Below the pieces are notes generated by a model. The model saw nothing but the letters and a program-made list of their open reading frames with translations, had not been told where the DNA came from and made no database searches. 22,896 nt of DNA. Origin: JAXHTH01 sp034211115. Its GTDB lineage: Bacteria > Planctomycetota > Phycisphaerae > Phycisphaerales > SM1A02. Within the stretch, counting starts at the first letter, position 1; each line of letters opens with the position of its first letter. Shown one piece after another: positions 13,782-20,591 of the stretch. Location: positions 1 through 22,896 of the forward strand of contig JAXHTH010000182.1 in assembly GCA_034211115.1 (NCBI GenBank). The letters run 5' to 3'. The translations under genes were made by a program, and so were the position numbers.

Positions 13782-15356
13782 TCACACGTTCTCGGGCACG
13801 AAGAGATTGCAGGTGCCGACGGTGTAATCCCCGAACCGGAAGGCGGTGAGGGTCACCTCTTCCGTCACGTAGAAGATCAGGGTCAGGCTCTCCGTGCCGC
13901 TGGTGGGAAGGACGGGAAACTGCTCGATGCTGCGCAGGCGCCGGGACGGCCGGAGCCGGATTTCGGTGCCGTCCTGGCGGCGATGCATGTACCCGATGGG
14001 CGAGTACTCGGTTCCCGTGCTGTCCACCAGCGCCAGCGTGGCGTTCTCCGGGACCTGGGTGAGCAGGCGGAAGATGTCGGCCGGTCCGTTGCGGCTCACG
14101 TCCAGCTTCACGCATCGCGTCCCGGGCGGCTCGAAGATGCCCTTGATGCGCAGCCCGGGCGCGGGGCGCTCGCCGCTCTGGCCGAACGTCGCCTCGCCTC
14201 GCGTGAGGAACTTGTCCGATTCCTTCATCGAGGGCGGCAGCATGTTGGTGCTCACGTTGATCGGGCGGATGTCGTTGCTCACCGTGAGCACGGAGCCGAT
14301 GGGCTTGGGCGAGAAGGTCTCCGGCGTCTCGACATCGGTGGAGCGCCCGAACATGGCCACCAGCGACGTGGGCGCCTGCTTCAGCCGCGTGCGCCTCAGG
14401 TCGTAGCGCGTGTTGCGAATCTGGAGGAACGCGGGCTGGAATCCGCGCGAGACCGGGAAGTCGAAGATGATGTCGGCGTACTCCCGGCCCGGCACGCTGG
14501 TGACGTAGCTGGTCACGCCGTCGAAGAGGAAGAACTCGTTCTCGCGCCGCCACGCCACGGGATGGAAGACCTCCGGGGCGGCGGTGCCCCGCGCCTCCCC
14601 GATGAGACGCACCTGGGAAGACGACAGCGTCAACTGGCTGCCGAAGTCGCGGGCCCCGTTGTCGAAGTGCACGTCCACGAGAATGTGCGTGCGCGCGCCG
14701 TCCGACATCTCGTAGAGGTTGTTGACCGAGGCTTCCGAGGGACGGAGCGCGATCTGCCCGGTGCCGTCCTTGTAGGAGTCGCGAACGAGCGTCGCCTGCC
14801 GGTGCAGGTCCGGCGCGAAGTGCCGCAGGGGGCGGCCCGAACTGAGGGAGGTCACGCTCAGCCAACTGTAGAACTCGGCGGTGAGACGATCGACGGGGAC
14901 CCACATGCTGTTCAGTTCCCGCACCTCGGCGGTGCGGTGATCGCGGCCCCAGCCGCGATAGCCGAGGAGGGCGCTCTTGGACTGAACGAAGCCGGCGCCG
15001 ATGACGAACACGCCGAGGGTGAGGACGGCGGCGGCGGCGCCCGCGGCCCCGCCGAACACCATGTTCGCCCAGTGCGGCAGCGCGACGTTGAACGGGGCCA
15101 GCCGATCCGCGATGAGCCGAAGTATGAACAACGACAGCGCGAAGAGCACCACGAGCGTCACGCCCCACGCGTAATGATCGAAGAACGTGCCGCGCATGGC
15201 CACCCCGACCAGCGGCTCCCAGAACGCGAGGGCGATGGCCCCCGCCACGATCACGCACAGCAGATGGAGCAGCGCGCTGAACAGACCCTGATTCGCCCAC
15301 CAGTAGGCGATGAGGCCCCCGAGCACGATGATGAGGATGTTGAAGACGATGAGCAT
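13782..15356 (-). CDS. CvpA-like membrane protein with large unknown C-terminal part
   Basis: The first 125 residues of this 524-residue protein hold four hydrophobic helices (about 2-19, 25-46, 63-83 and 97-124). The pattern LFILRLIADRLAPFNVALPH before WANMVFGGAAGAAAAV resembles the CvpA (colicin V production) family, whose members are mostly small four-helix inner-membrane proteins. About 400 more residues, rich in beta-type sequence and without a recognised domain, presumably lie outside the cytoplasm. The gene is last in an operon after the PilT-like and degenerate PilB-like ATPases, with a 36-base gap. No strong ribosome site precedes the ATG (GAGAA about 10 bases upstream). The CvpA link is moderately supported; the function of the large part is unknown. 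Confidence 0.75.
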   Translation of the reverse strand: MLIVFNILIIVLGGLIAYWWANQGLFSALLHLLCVIVAGAIALAFWEPLVGVAMRGTFFDHYAWGVTLVVLFALSLFILRLIADRLAPFNVALPHWANMVFGGAAGAAAAVLTLGVFVIGAGFVQSKSALLGYRGWGRDHRTAEVRELNSMWVPVDRLTAEFYSWLSVTSLSSGRPLRHFAPDLHRQATLVRDSYKDGTGQIALRPSEASVNNLYEMSDGARTHILVDVHFDNGARDFGSQLTLSSSQVRLIGEARGTAAPEVFHPVAWRRENEFFLFDGVTSYVTSVPGREYADIIFDFPVSRGFQPAFLQIRNTRYDLRRTRLKQAPTSLVAMFGRSTDVETPETFSPKPIGSVLTVSNDIRPINVSTNMLPPSMKESDKFLTRGEATFGQSGERPAPGLRIKGIFEPPGTRCVKLDVSRNGPADIFRLLTQVPENATLALVDSTGTEYSPIGYMHRRQDGTEIRLRPSRRLRSIEQFPVLPTSGTESLTLIFYVTEEVTLTAFRFGDYTVGTCNLFVPENV

Positions 15357-15392
15357 GGTCGTTGTTCTCGATCGAAGCCGAACGGCCGGGCG

Positions 15393-17090
15393 TCAGCCGG
15401 CGGGGGCGCTCTGCGCCGGGGCGCGCGAGCCGCTGCCGCCTTCCGATTTGGCGGGGGCGGTGACCCGCACTACTTCCTCGATGGAGGTATCCCCGCTGGC
15501 GACCTTGGCCAGGGCCGCCTCCTGCAGGTAGATCATCTTGTTGCGTCGGGCGTGGGCGAGCACCGCCTTCAGATCGCCCTTGGCGAGCAGGCGCCGGGTC
15601 TCGTCGTCCACGTTGAGCACCTCGAAGATGCCGGTCTGCCCGAGGTAGCCGGATCCGCCGCAGATGGGGCACGGCTCGATCTTGCCCTTGAGCTGGACCT
15701 TGCCGCCGGCGCGATACAACTGCGAGACCTTCCCCGCCGGCAGGTTCAGCTTCTTCAACTGCTCGGCCGTGGGCTGATAGCTCTGGCGACAGTTGGCGCA
15801 AAGCTTGCGGAGGAGACGCTGATTGACCACCGCGCGCAGGGCGCGCGTGGCCTGCTTGATGTCGCCCACCTGCTTGACCCACTCGCGGATCTGCTCGGCG
15901 ATCGTGGCGCAGCGCTGGGGGATGTAGATCAGCGGCCCCTGCATGCCGGGCTCGGCGACGACCCGCGCCGTCTCCTTGTCACGAATGAGGGAAACCGACA
16001 CCACGTCCGGATCGCGCCGGAGGATCGACTGGAGGTTGGTCGCGTAATCCACGTCCGGGTTGGTCGGATCCCACTGCACGTGGTCCACCCCGTCGATGCG
16101 GAGGAGCACCTCGCGCTCCAGGACCTTGATGTTGGCCGTGTACGGATCGTGCCGGGCGAGGAAACTGTACATGCTGGTGCTCAGCCCCTGTCCGGGCGGG
16201 GCGGCGATGAGCACCAGGCCGTGGCGATTGTGAACCTCCGTGAGTGGCTGGAGCACCTCGATCTGCGACGGGAGCAGGCCCAGGTCGTCGAAAGGCCGGC
16301 TCAGCCGATCGGCCCGATCGAATTCCAGGCGGAGGACGAGCCCGGTGGACGAGCCGGCCGTCGTCATGGCGATCCGGGTGATGCCGGAGGGCCTGAGCAT
16401 GCGGATCTCGGCCGTCTGTCGCCGCCGTCGGTCCTCCACGTCCAGCCCGGCGATCTCCTTGAGGTAATCGACGAGCTTGAGGCCCAGGTCGGCGGCGACG
16501 GGTTCGCGCTTGTACCGGATCCCGTCCACGAGCTGGGAGACGGCGCAGCCGTTCTGGCCGACGGCGAGTTCGACCATGCTCGCGCGGGCGTCCACCGCGG
16601 GTCCGATGATGTCCTCGGCGAGCATGTGCACCGGGAACAGCGGGTCCTCCTTGAGCGGGACCTCCCGCAGCTTGTCATCGGCATCGTAGAACTGGATTTC
16701 CGCCACCCGGGCCGCCTTCACCTGCCGACGGGCTTCCATGCGTGCCGCCAGGGTGGCGCTGGTGAGGTAGAACCGCTCTTTCTCGGGCACCTTGCCGTTG
16801 CGGTAGCGCCAGTAGACGAGGATGGGCGCGGCGAGGAGCACCATGCCTAGGGGCCAGCCGATCCAGAAAATGGGGACGAAGAGCATGGCGACGAGTGCCC
16901 CGGCCGCGCCGGCCAGATGGATGCCGTTCCACATCTCGCGGTTGAGGTGAAACTGCCGCGCGTCCTTGTCCAGCTTGGACGAGACGAGCCAGGCCCAGAA
17001 GAGGAAGGGCAGGAACAGCAGGAACGGCTTATAGGGGCTTTGCAGGAACGCCGAGACGTGCTGGGCGAGGATCGTCGGTTCAATGCTCAT
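15393..17090 (-). CDS. Membrane-anchored PilB/GspE-like protein with degenerate ATPase site
   Basis: The 565-residue protein has three hydrophobic segments near its N-terminus (about 22-38, 57-75 and 77-94), followed by a domain aligning with the PilB/GspE secretion ATPases. That domain includes LQSILRRDPDVV (353-364), VVNQRLLRKLC and the four-cysteine metal site Cys431, Cys434, Cys474 and Cys477. The nucleotide site is lost. The Walker A position reads APPGQGLST (297-305), with Leu303 where the P-loop lysine should be. The Walker B GEIRD reads SLIRD (367-371), losing the catalytic Glu. The EDP of the Asp box is LERE, and the His-box histidines are absent. Classical GspE/PilB proteins are soluble, so the membrane helices are also unusual. 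The frame is open throughout, so it looks like a maintained pseudo-ATPase, not a decayed gene. It lies between the PilT-like and CvpA-like genes. Confidence 0.88.
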   Translation of the reverse strand: MSIEPTILAQHVSAFLQSPYKPFLLFLPFLFWAWLVSSKLDKDARQFHLNREMWNGIHLAGAAGALVAMLFVPIFWIGWPLGMVLLAAPILVYWRYRNGKVPEKERFYLTSATLAARMEARRQVKAARVAEIQFYDADDKLREVPLKEDPLFPVHMLAEDIIGPAVDARASMVELAVGQNGCAVSQLVDGIRYKREPVAADLGLKLVDYLKEIAGLDVEDRRRRQTAEIRMLRPSGITRIAMTTAGSSTGLVLRLEFDRADRLSRPFDDLGLLPSQIEVLQPLTEVHNRHGLVLIAAPPGQGLSTSMYSFLARHDPYTANIKVLEREVLLRIDGVDHVQWDPTNPDVDYATNLQSILRRDPDVVSVSLIRDKETARVVAEPGMQGPLIYIPQRCATIAEQIREWVKQVGDIKQATRALRAVVNQRLLRKLCANCRQSYQPTAEQLKKLNLPAGKVSQLYRAGGKVQLKGKIEPCPICGGSGYLGQTGIFEVLNVDDETRRLLAKGDLKAVLAHARRNKMIYLQEAALAKVASGDTSIEEVVRVTAPAKSEGGSGSRAPAQSAPAG

Positions 17091-17112
17091 CGCGGGGCCG
17101 CTCGCATTCGGA

Positions 17113-18261
17113 TCAGGAAATTCCCTTGAGCCGCATCCTCAGCTCCTCGGGCCGGGGCGTCGACTCCAGGGCGACGCGGTGATGAATGTATTCGGCCTCG
17201 ACCAACTGCACAAGCGAGCTGGTGAAGTCGATCATCCCCGATTCATGTTCCTTCTTGATGATCTCCAGCAGCTCGCCCTCCCGCGCCTTGAGAACGTACT
17301 TCTGCACCACGTTGTTGTTGATGAGAATCTCCATGGCCGGGATTCGCGCGATGTCCTCGCGCAGGGTGGGCAGGAGCTTCTGGTAGATGATGGCCTGGAG
17401 GTTGTAGGCCAGCAGCTTGCGGATCTGCTCCCGCTCGGCCTCGGGAAAGAGGTCGTAGATGCGGCCGAAGGTCTGCCAGGCGGAGGAGGCGTGGATGGTG
17501 CCGAAGACCAGGTGGCCCGTCTCCGCGGCCCGGATCGCCGCCTCGAACGTCTCGTAGTCGCGCATCTCGCCCACCAGCACCACGTCCGGATCCTCGCGCA
17601 CCAGTGCCCGCAGGGCCTCGTCGAAGGTGAGGCAGTCGATGCCGACCTCGCGCTGATTGATCGCCGCCTTCACGTCCTTGAAGATGTACTCGATCGGATC
17701 CTCGATGGTGACGATGTGCACGCGCTTGCGCTCGTTGATGTACTGGAGCATCGCGGCGATCGAGGTGCTCTTGCCCGATCCGGTCACGCCCGCGAAGAGG
17801 ACCAGCCCCTGGGCCCGCATCGACAGCTCCCCCAGCACCTCGGGCAGGTGCAGGCTCTCGAACGTCTTGACGTCGGAGGTGATCAGACGGCAGGCCAGCG
17901 AGGGCTTGCCCCGGGCCATGAACAGGTTCACGCGGAACCGGTGATCCTCGTCGTAGTCGTAGGCGAAGTCGATCTGGCCGTGCTTGCGGAAGTGCTCGTA
18001 CTGCGTGGAATCCAGCACGTCCCGCGCGATCTGAAACATGAGGTCCGTGCTGCACTCGTCGGTCTGGAGGTTCTTGAGCTTGGTCCGCACGCGGACGCGG
18101 GGAGGCTGGTTGACCTTGACATGCAGGTCCGAGGCCTCGTGGTGAATGCAGGCGGAGAGGTATTTCCTGAACATCCGCTCTCCCTCGCCGGCAGTGGTCC
18201 CTGCGTCGTGGTGGACAGGGGTGGACATGGCCTGAGGGGCGGTCTCGGTCGTCACGATCAT
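17113..18261 (-). CDS. pilT: PilT-like secretion/retraction ATPase
   Basis: This 382-residue hexameric-type ATPase is intact. It has Walker A GVTGSGKS (158-165, Lys164), the Asp box VTIEDPIEY, Walker B REDPDVVLVGEMRD with Glu232, and the His box TGHLVFGTIHASS with His250 and His257. The N-terminal part, with SDLHVKVNQPPRVRV, matches the PilT/PilU domain. PilT drives type IV pilus retraction in the cytoplasm under the inner membrane; here no pilin, PilC or PilQ gene is near, so the role may differ. The annotated ATG has AGGAG only one base away, while a GTG two codons in (18253-18255) has ideal 7-base spacing and is a credible alternative start. The degenerate PilB-like gene follows 22 bases downstream. 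PilU is the main alternative name. Confidence 0.9.
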   Translation of the reverse strand: MIVTTETAPQAMSTPVHHDAGTTAGEGERMFRKYLSACIHHEASDLHVKVNQPPRVRVRTKLKNLQTDECSTDLMFQIARDVLDSTQYEHFRKHGQIDFAYDYDEDHRFRVNLFMARGKPSLACRLITSDVKTFESLHLPEVLGELSMRAQGLVLFAGVTGSGKSTSIAAMLQYINERKRVHIVTIEDPIEYIFKDVKAAINQREVGIDCLTFDEALRALVREDPDVVLVGEMRDYETFEAAIRAAETGHLVFGTIHASSAWQTFGRIYDLFPEAEREQIRKLLAYNLQAIIYQKLLPTLREDIARIPAMEILINNNVVQKYVLKAREGELLEIIKKEHESGMIDFTSSLVQLVEAEYIHHRVALESTPRPEELRMRLKGIS

Positions 18262-18592
18262 TCTCCTGCGGGTCCTTTGTGTTATTGGACGGCGTCTGCC
18301 TCACGCACGCCCCGCCGCCGCCGGACGGGGCAATTGTCCATCCATCCGCTGCCCGGCCGCGATCGGTTCCGCCGCGAAGCCGGGCGGGGCGGAGAGACGG
18401 GTCCGGCCGGGACGTCGGCGGCGCGGGCCGCAGGCCCAGACGCCCCAGCCTAGCAGATTGCCGCCACCGGCGGTATCCCCGATCCGATGCCGCCGGCCGG
18501 GCCCGTCCCCGGGGACCGGCCGGGGACGGCGGGGGGGAGCTTCCGGGGCCGGCCCGTTTGACAAACCGTCTCCCGATCGGCATCATCGGAAA
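18262..18592. other. Divergent intergenic region between pilT and guaB
   Basis: This 331-base GC-rich region separates divergent genes and holds no convincing gene. It contains the guaB promoter candidate at its right end and a perfect 12-base palindrome GTCCCCGGGGAC (18505-18516). CCGTCCCC (18503-18510) also pairs with GGGGACGG (18522-18529) across an 11-base loop. The pilT promoter was not located with confidence. Confidence 0.6.
18558..18586 (+). promoter_or_regulatory. Candidate guaB promoter, possibly leaderless
   Basis: TTGACA (18558-18563) matches the -35 consensus perfectly. Seventeen bases later CATCAT (18581-18586) matches the -10 at four of six positions. Transcription would be expected to start about 7 bases on, at 18593, which is exactly the A of the guaB ATG. 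There is no good Shine-Dalgarno sequence (only CGGAAA), which fits a leaderless mRNA. Confidence 0.55.
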
Positions 18593-20074
18593 ATGGAGCA
18601 CAAGTTTAGGCAAGACGGCATCACCTTCGACGATGTTCTGCTGGCTCCCGCCCGCAGCGACATCACCCCCGACCAGGCCGATCCTCGCACCCGCCTCACC
18701 CGCGGTATCCCCCTCAACATCCCCCTCGTCTCCGCGCCGATGGACACCGTCACCGAGTCGGCGCTGGCGATCGCCCTGGCCCAGGAGGGCGGGATCGGGA
18801 TCATCCACAAGAACCTCAGCCCCGAGGCCCAGGCCCGTGAAGTGAGCAAGGTCAAGCGGTCGGAAAACGGCGTCATCACCGATCCCATCACCCTGCGCCC
18901 CGATGACACCGTCTCCCGCGCCCTCACGCTCATGGACCAGCAGAACGTCTCGGGCTTCCCCGTCACCGCCGACGGGTCCGCCCACGGCACCGTGGCGGGC
19001 ATCCTCACCAAGCGCGACATCAAGTTCGTCACGGATCCCGCCTCGCGCGTCGCCGACGTCATGACCCGCGAGCATCTCGTCACCGCCCCGGCGCAGACGA
19101 GCCCCGAGGACGCGGAGGCGATCCTCAACCGCGCCCGGGTCGAGAAACTGCTGCTGGTCCGGGAGGACGGCACACTCGCCGGCCTCATCACGATGCGCGA
19201 CATCGAGAACATCCGCACGCATCCGCTCGCCTGCCGCGATGAGCGGGGCCGGCTTCGCGTCGGCGCGGCCGTCGGCGTGCACGATCTTCAGCGGGTGGAC
19301 GCCCTCATCGAGGCCGAGGTCGACGTGATCGTGGTCGATACCGCCCACGGCCATTCCGCGAACGTCATCAGCACGGTCAAGGCGATTCGCCAGGCCCATG
19401 ACATCAACGTCATCGCGGGCAACGTCGCCACCGAGGAAGGCGCGCGGGATCTCATCGAGGCCGGCGCCGACGGCATCAAGGTCGGCATCGGGCCCGGCTC
19501 GATCTGCACCACCCGCGTCGTCACCGGGGTGGGCATGCCCCAGTTGAGCGCGATCGCCAACGCGTGCGCCACCGCCGACGAAGCGGCGGTGCCCGTCATC
19601 GCCGACGGCGGGGTCCGCCAGAGCGGGGATATCGCCAAGGCGATTGCCGCCGGTGCCTGCTGCGTCATGATCGGCTCCCTCTTCGCCGGCATGGACGAGA
19701 GCCCCGGCGAGCTCGTCCTCCACCGCGGCCGACGCTACAAGACCTACCGCGGCATGGGATCGCAGGGCGCGATGGGGGCTGGATCCGCCGACCGCTACGG
19801 CCAGGACACGGTCACCGAGAGCCGGAAATACGTCCCGGAGGGCGTCGAGGGACGCGTCCCCTATCGCGGGCCGCTGGCCGACTCCGTGTACCAGATGGTC
19901 GGCGGCCTGCGGGCCGCGATGGGCTACTGCGGCTGCCGCACCATCGAGGAACTCCGCCGTCACGCCACGTTCGTCCGCGTCAGCAGCGCCAGCCTCATCG
20001 AGTCGCATCCGCACGACATCCAGATCACCAAGGAGTCCCCCAACTACTCGGTGGCCCACGCGTTGTTCGAGTAA
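18593..20074 (+). CDS. guaB: Inosine-5'-monophosphate dehydrogenase
   Basis: This 493-residue enzyme oxidises IMP to XMP with NAD+, the first committed step of GMP synthesis. It starts with the IMPDH N-terminus (DGITFDDVLLAPARSD). Two CBS domains are inserted at about 95-215 (DDTVSRALTLMDQQNVSGFP, then TSPEDAEAILNRARVEKLLL). The catalytic loop is GPGSICTTR with Cys305. The flap has Arg401-Tyr402 in SADRYGQD, followed by VPYRGPLADSVYQMVGGLRA. Length and order are normal. I chose ATG 18593 because upstream in-frame codons encode Pro/Arg/Gly-rich non-homologous sequence and lie before the promoter. It is divergent from the pilT operon, and a tRNA gene with its own promoter follows. Confidence 0.97.
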   Translation: MEHKFRQDGITFDDVLLAPARSDITPDQADPRTRLTRGIPLNIPLVSAPMDTVTESALAIALAQEGGIGIIHKNLSPEAQAREVSKVKRSENGVITDPITLRPDDTVSRALTLMDQQNVSGFPVTADGSAHGTVAGILTKRDIKFVTDPASRVADVMTREHLVTAPAQTSPEDAEAILNRARVEKLLLVREDGTLAGLITMRDIENIRTHPLACRDERGRLRVGAAVGVHDLQRVDALIEAEVDVIVVDTAHGHSANVISTVKAIRQAHDINVIAGNVATEEGARDLIEAGADGIKVGIGPGSICTTRVVTGVGMPQLSAIANACATADEAAVPVIADGGVRQSGDIAKAIAAGACCVMIGSLFAGMDESPGELVLHRGRRYKTYRGMGSQGAMGAGSADRYGQDTVTESRKYVPEGVEGRVPYRGPLADSVYQMVGGLRAAMGYCGCRTIEELRRHATFVRVSSASLIESHPHDIQITKESPNYSVAHALFE

Positions 20075-20088
20075 CCCCCCGCCCGGTC

Positions 20089-20113
20089 GCCCGGGGCCGG
20101 AGCCCGCCCGGGC
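20089..20113 (+). terminator. GC-rich hairpin after guaB
   Basis: GCCCGGG (20089-20095) pairs with CCCGGGC (20107-20113) across an 11-base loop, 15 bases after the guaB stop and just before the tRNA promoter. There is no T-run, so termination here is only plausible. Confidence 0.35.
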
Positions 20114-20122
20114 CGATCGGTG

Positions 20123-20150
20123 TTGACAGCCCTGTCCGGAGGGGTAGACT
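20123..20150 (+). promoter_or_regulatory. Promoter of the tRNA-Val gene
   Basis: TTGACA (20123-20128) and TAGACT (20145-20150) are separated by 16 bases, with perfect -35 and 4 of 6 -10 matches. The predicted start at about 20157 lies just before the mature tRNA end at 20161, leaving a leader of a few bases. Confidence 0.75.
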
Positions 20151-20160
20151 CTGTGAACCT

Positions 20161-20234
20161 GGGCCATTGGCGCAGTTGGCTAGCGCGCTTGTATGACACA
20201 CAAGAGGTCACTGGTTCAAGTCCAGTATGGCCCA
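20161..20234 (+). tRNA. tRNA-Val, anticodon GAC
   Basis: The 74-base sequence folds as a full cloverleaf. The acceptor stem GGGCCAT pairs with ATGGCCC, and the D stem GCGC pairs with GCGC. The anticodon stem CTTGT/ACAAG carries the loop ATGACAC, giving anticodon GAC at 20195-20197. The T stem ACTGG/CCAGT has the loop TTCAAGT. The anticodon reads GUC and GUU valine codons. The discriminator is A20234, followed by CTT, so the CCA end is not encoded and must be added by the CCA-adding enzyme. It is a single-gene unit between its own promoter and terminator. Confidence 0.95.
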
Positions 20235-20244
20235 CTTCAGGACG

Positions 20245-20274
20245 CCCGCTGTCGGACGATGACAGCGGGTTTTT
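20245..20274 (+). terminator. Intrinsic terminator of the tRNA-Val gene
   Basis: A perfect 9-pair stem (CCCGCTGTC at 20245-20253 with GACAGCGGG at 20261-20269), a 7-base loop and five T residues form a strong rho-independent terminator, 10 bases after the tRNA. Confidence 0.92.
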
Positions 20275-20303
20275 ACTCCCGTCAGGACCGACACTTACGG
20301 GCG

Positions 20304-20492
20304 GTGATCCTCATTCCCTTACTGACGTACCCGCTCGTGCAGTACCTCGTTCCGTCCATGATCCGGTACACCGAGCCCCTGACCTGGATCCTGCTCGCAC
20401 TCGCCGGCGGTGAGGCGTGGCGCCGGATCAACGCGAGACGAAACCTGCGCTACAAGCCGGACCGCAGGACAACCAGGTTCCCGACATCATGA
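20304..20492 (+). CDS. Possible small membrane protein
   Basis: An open frame of 62 residues from GTG 20304 encodes a hydrophobic start (VILIPLLTYPLVQYLVPSMI, then LTWILLALAGG) and a basic tail. It would give one or two membrane helices. Third codon positions are mostly G or C, as in the neighbouring genes, which supports real coding. In-frame starts further upstream lie in the tRNA terminator (ATG 20259) or in the tRNA itself and are unlikely. No clear ribosome site or promoter was seen after the terminator, so expression is uncertain. I do not recognise a family. The 99 bases between it and the next gene show nothing definite. Confidence 0.35.
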   Translation: MILIPLLTYPLVQYLVPSMIRYTEPLTWILLALAGGEAWRRINARRNLRYKPDRRTTRFPTS

Positions 20493-20591
20493 GGCGGGAC
20501 GCCGCCCGCGACGTCGGCCGCCGCTGACGATTCGAGCGCGGTCTTCAAGGATGATCTCCGCGCGGCCCCGCGACGGGACCAGCGGGATTGA

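Noticed and set aside
13983..16850. A 955-residue plus-strand open frame across the CvpA-like and pseudo-ATPase genes
   Set aside because: Its composition is that of an antisense frame (rich in Arg, Glu, His, Gly and Asp, no hydrophobic core), and both minus-strand genes have clear family motifs.
17243..20167. A 974-residue minus-strand open frame through guaB and pilT
   Set aside because: It runs antisense to guaB and in another frame of pilT. Both are recognised enzymes, so this is an artefact of GC content.
20044..20235. A minus-strand frame reading MGHTGLEPVTSCVSYKRA
   Set aside because: It is the antisense of the same tRNA gene, another familiar spurious annotation.
20120..20413. A protein-like frame starting before the tRNA and reading VTGSSPVWPTS
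   Set aside because: This peptide is the translation of the tRNA T-arm region, a well-known false gene; the RNA fold explains the sequence.
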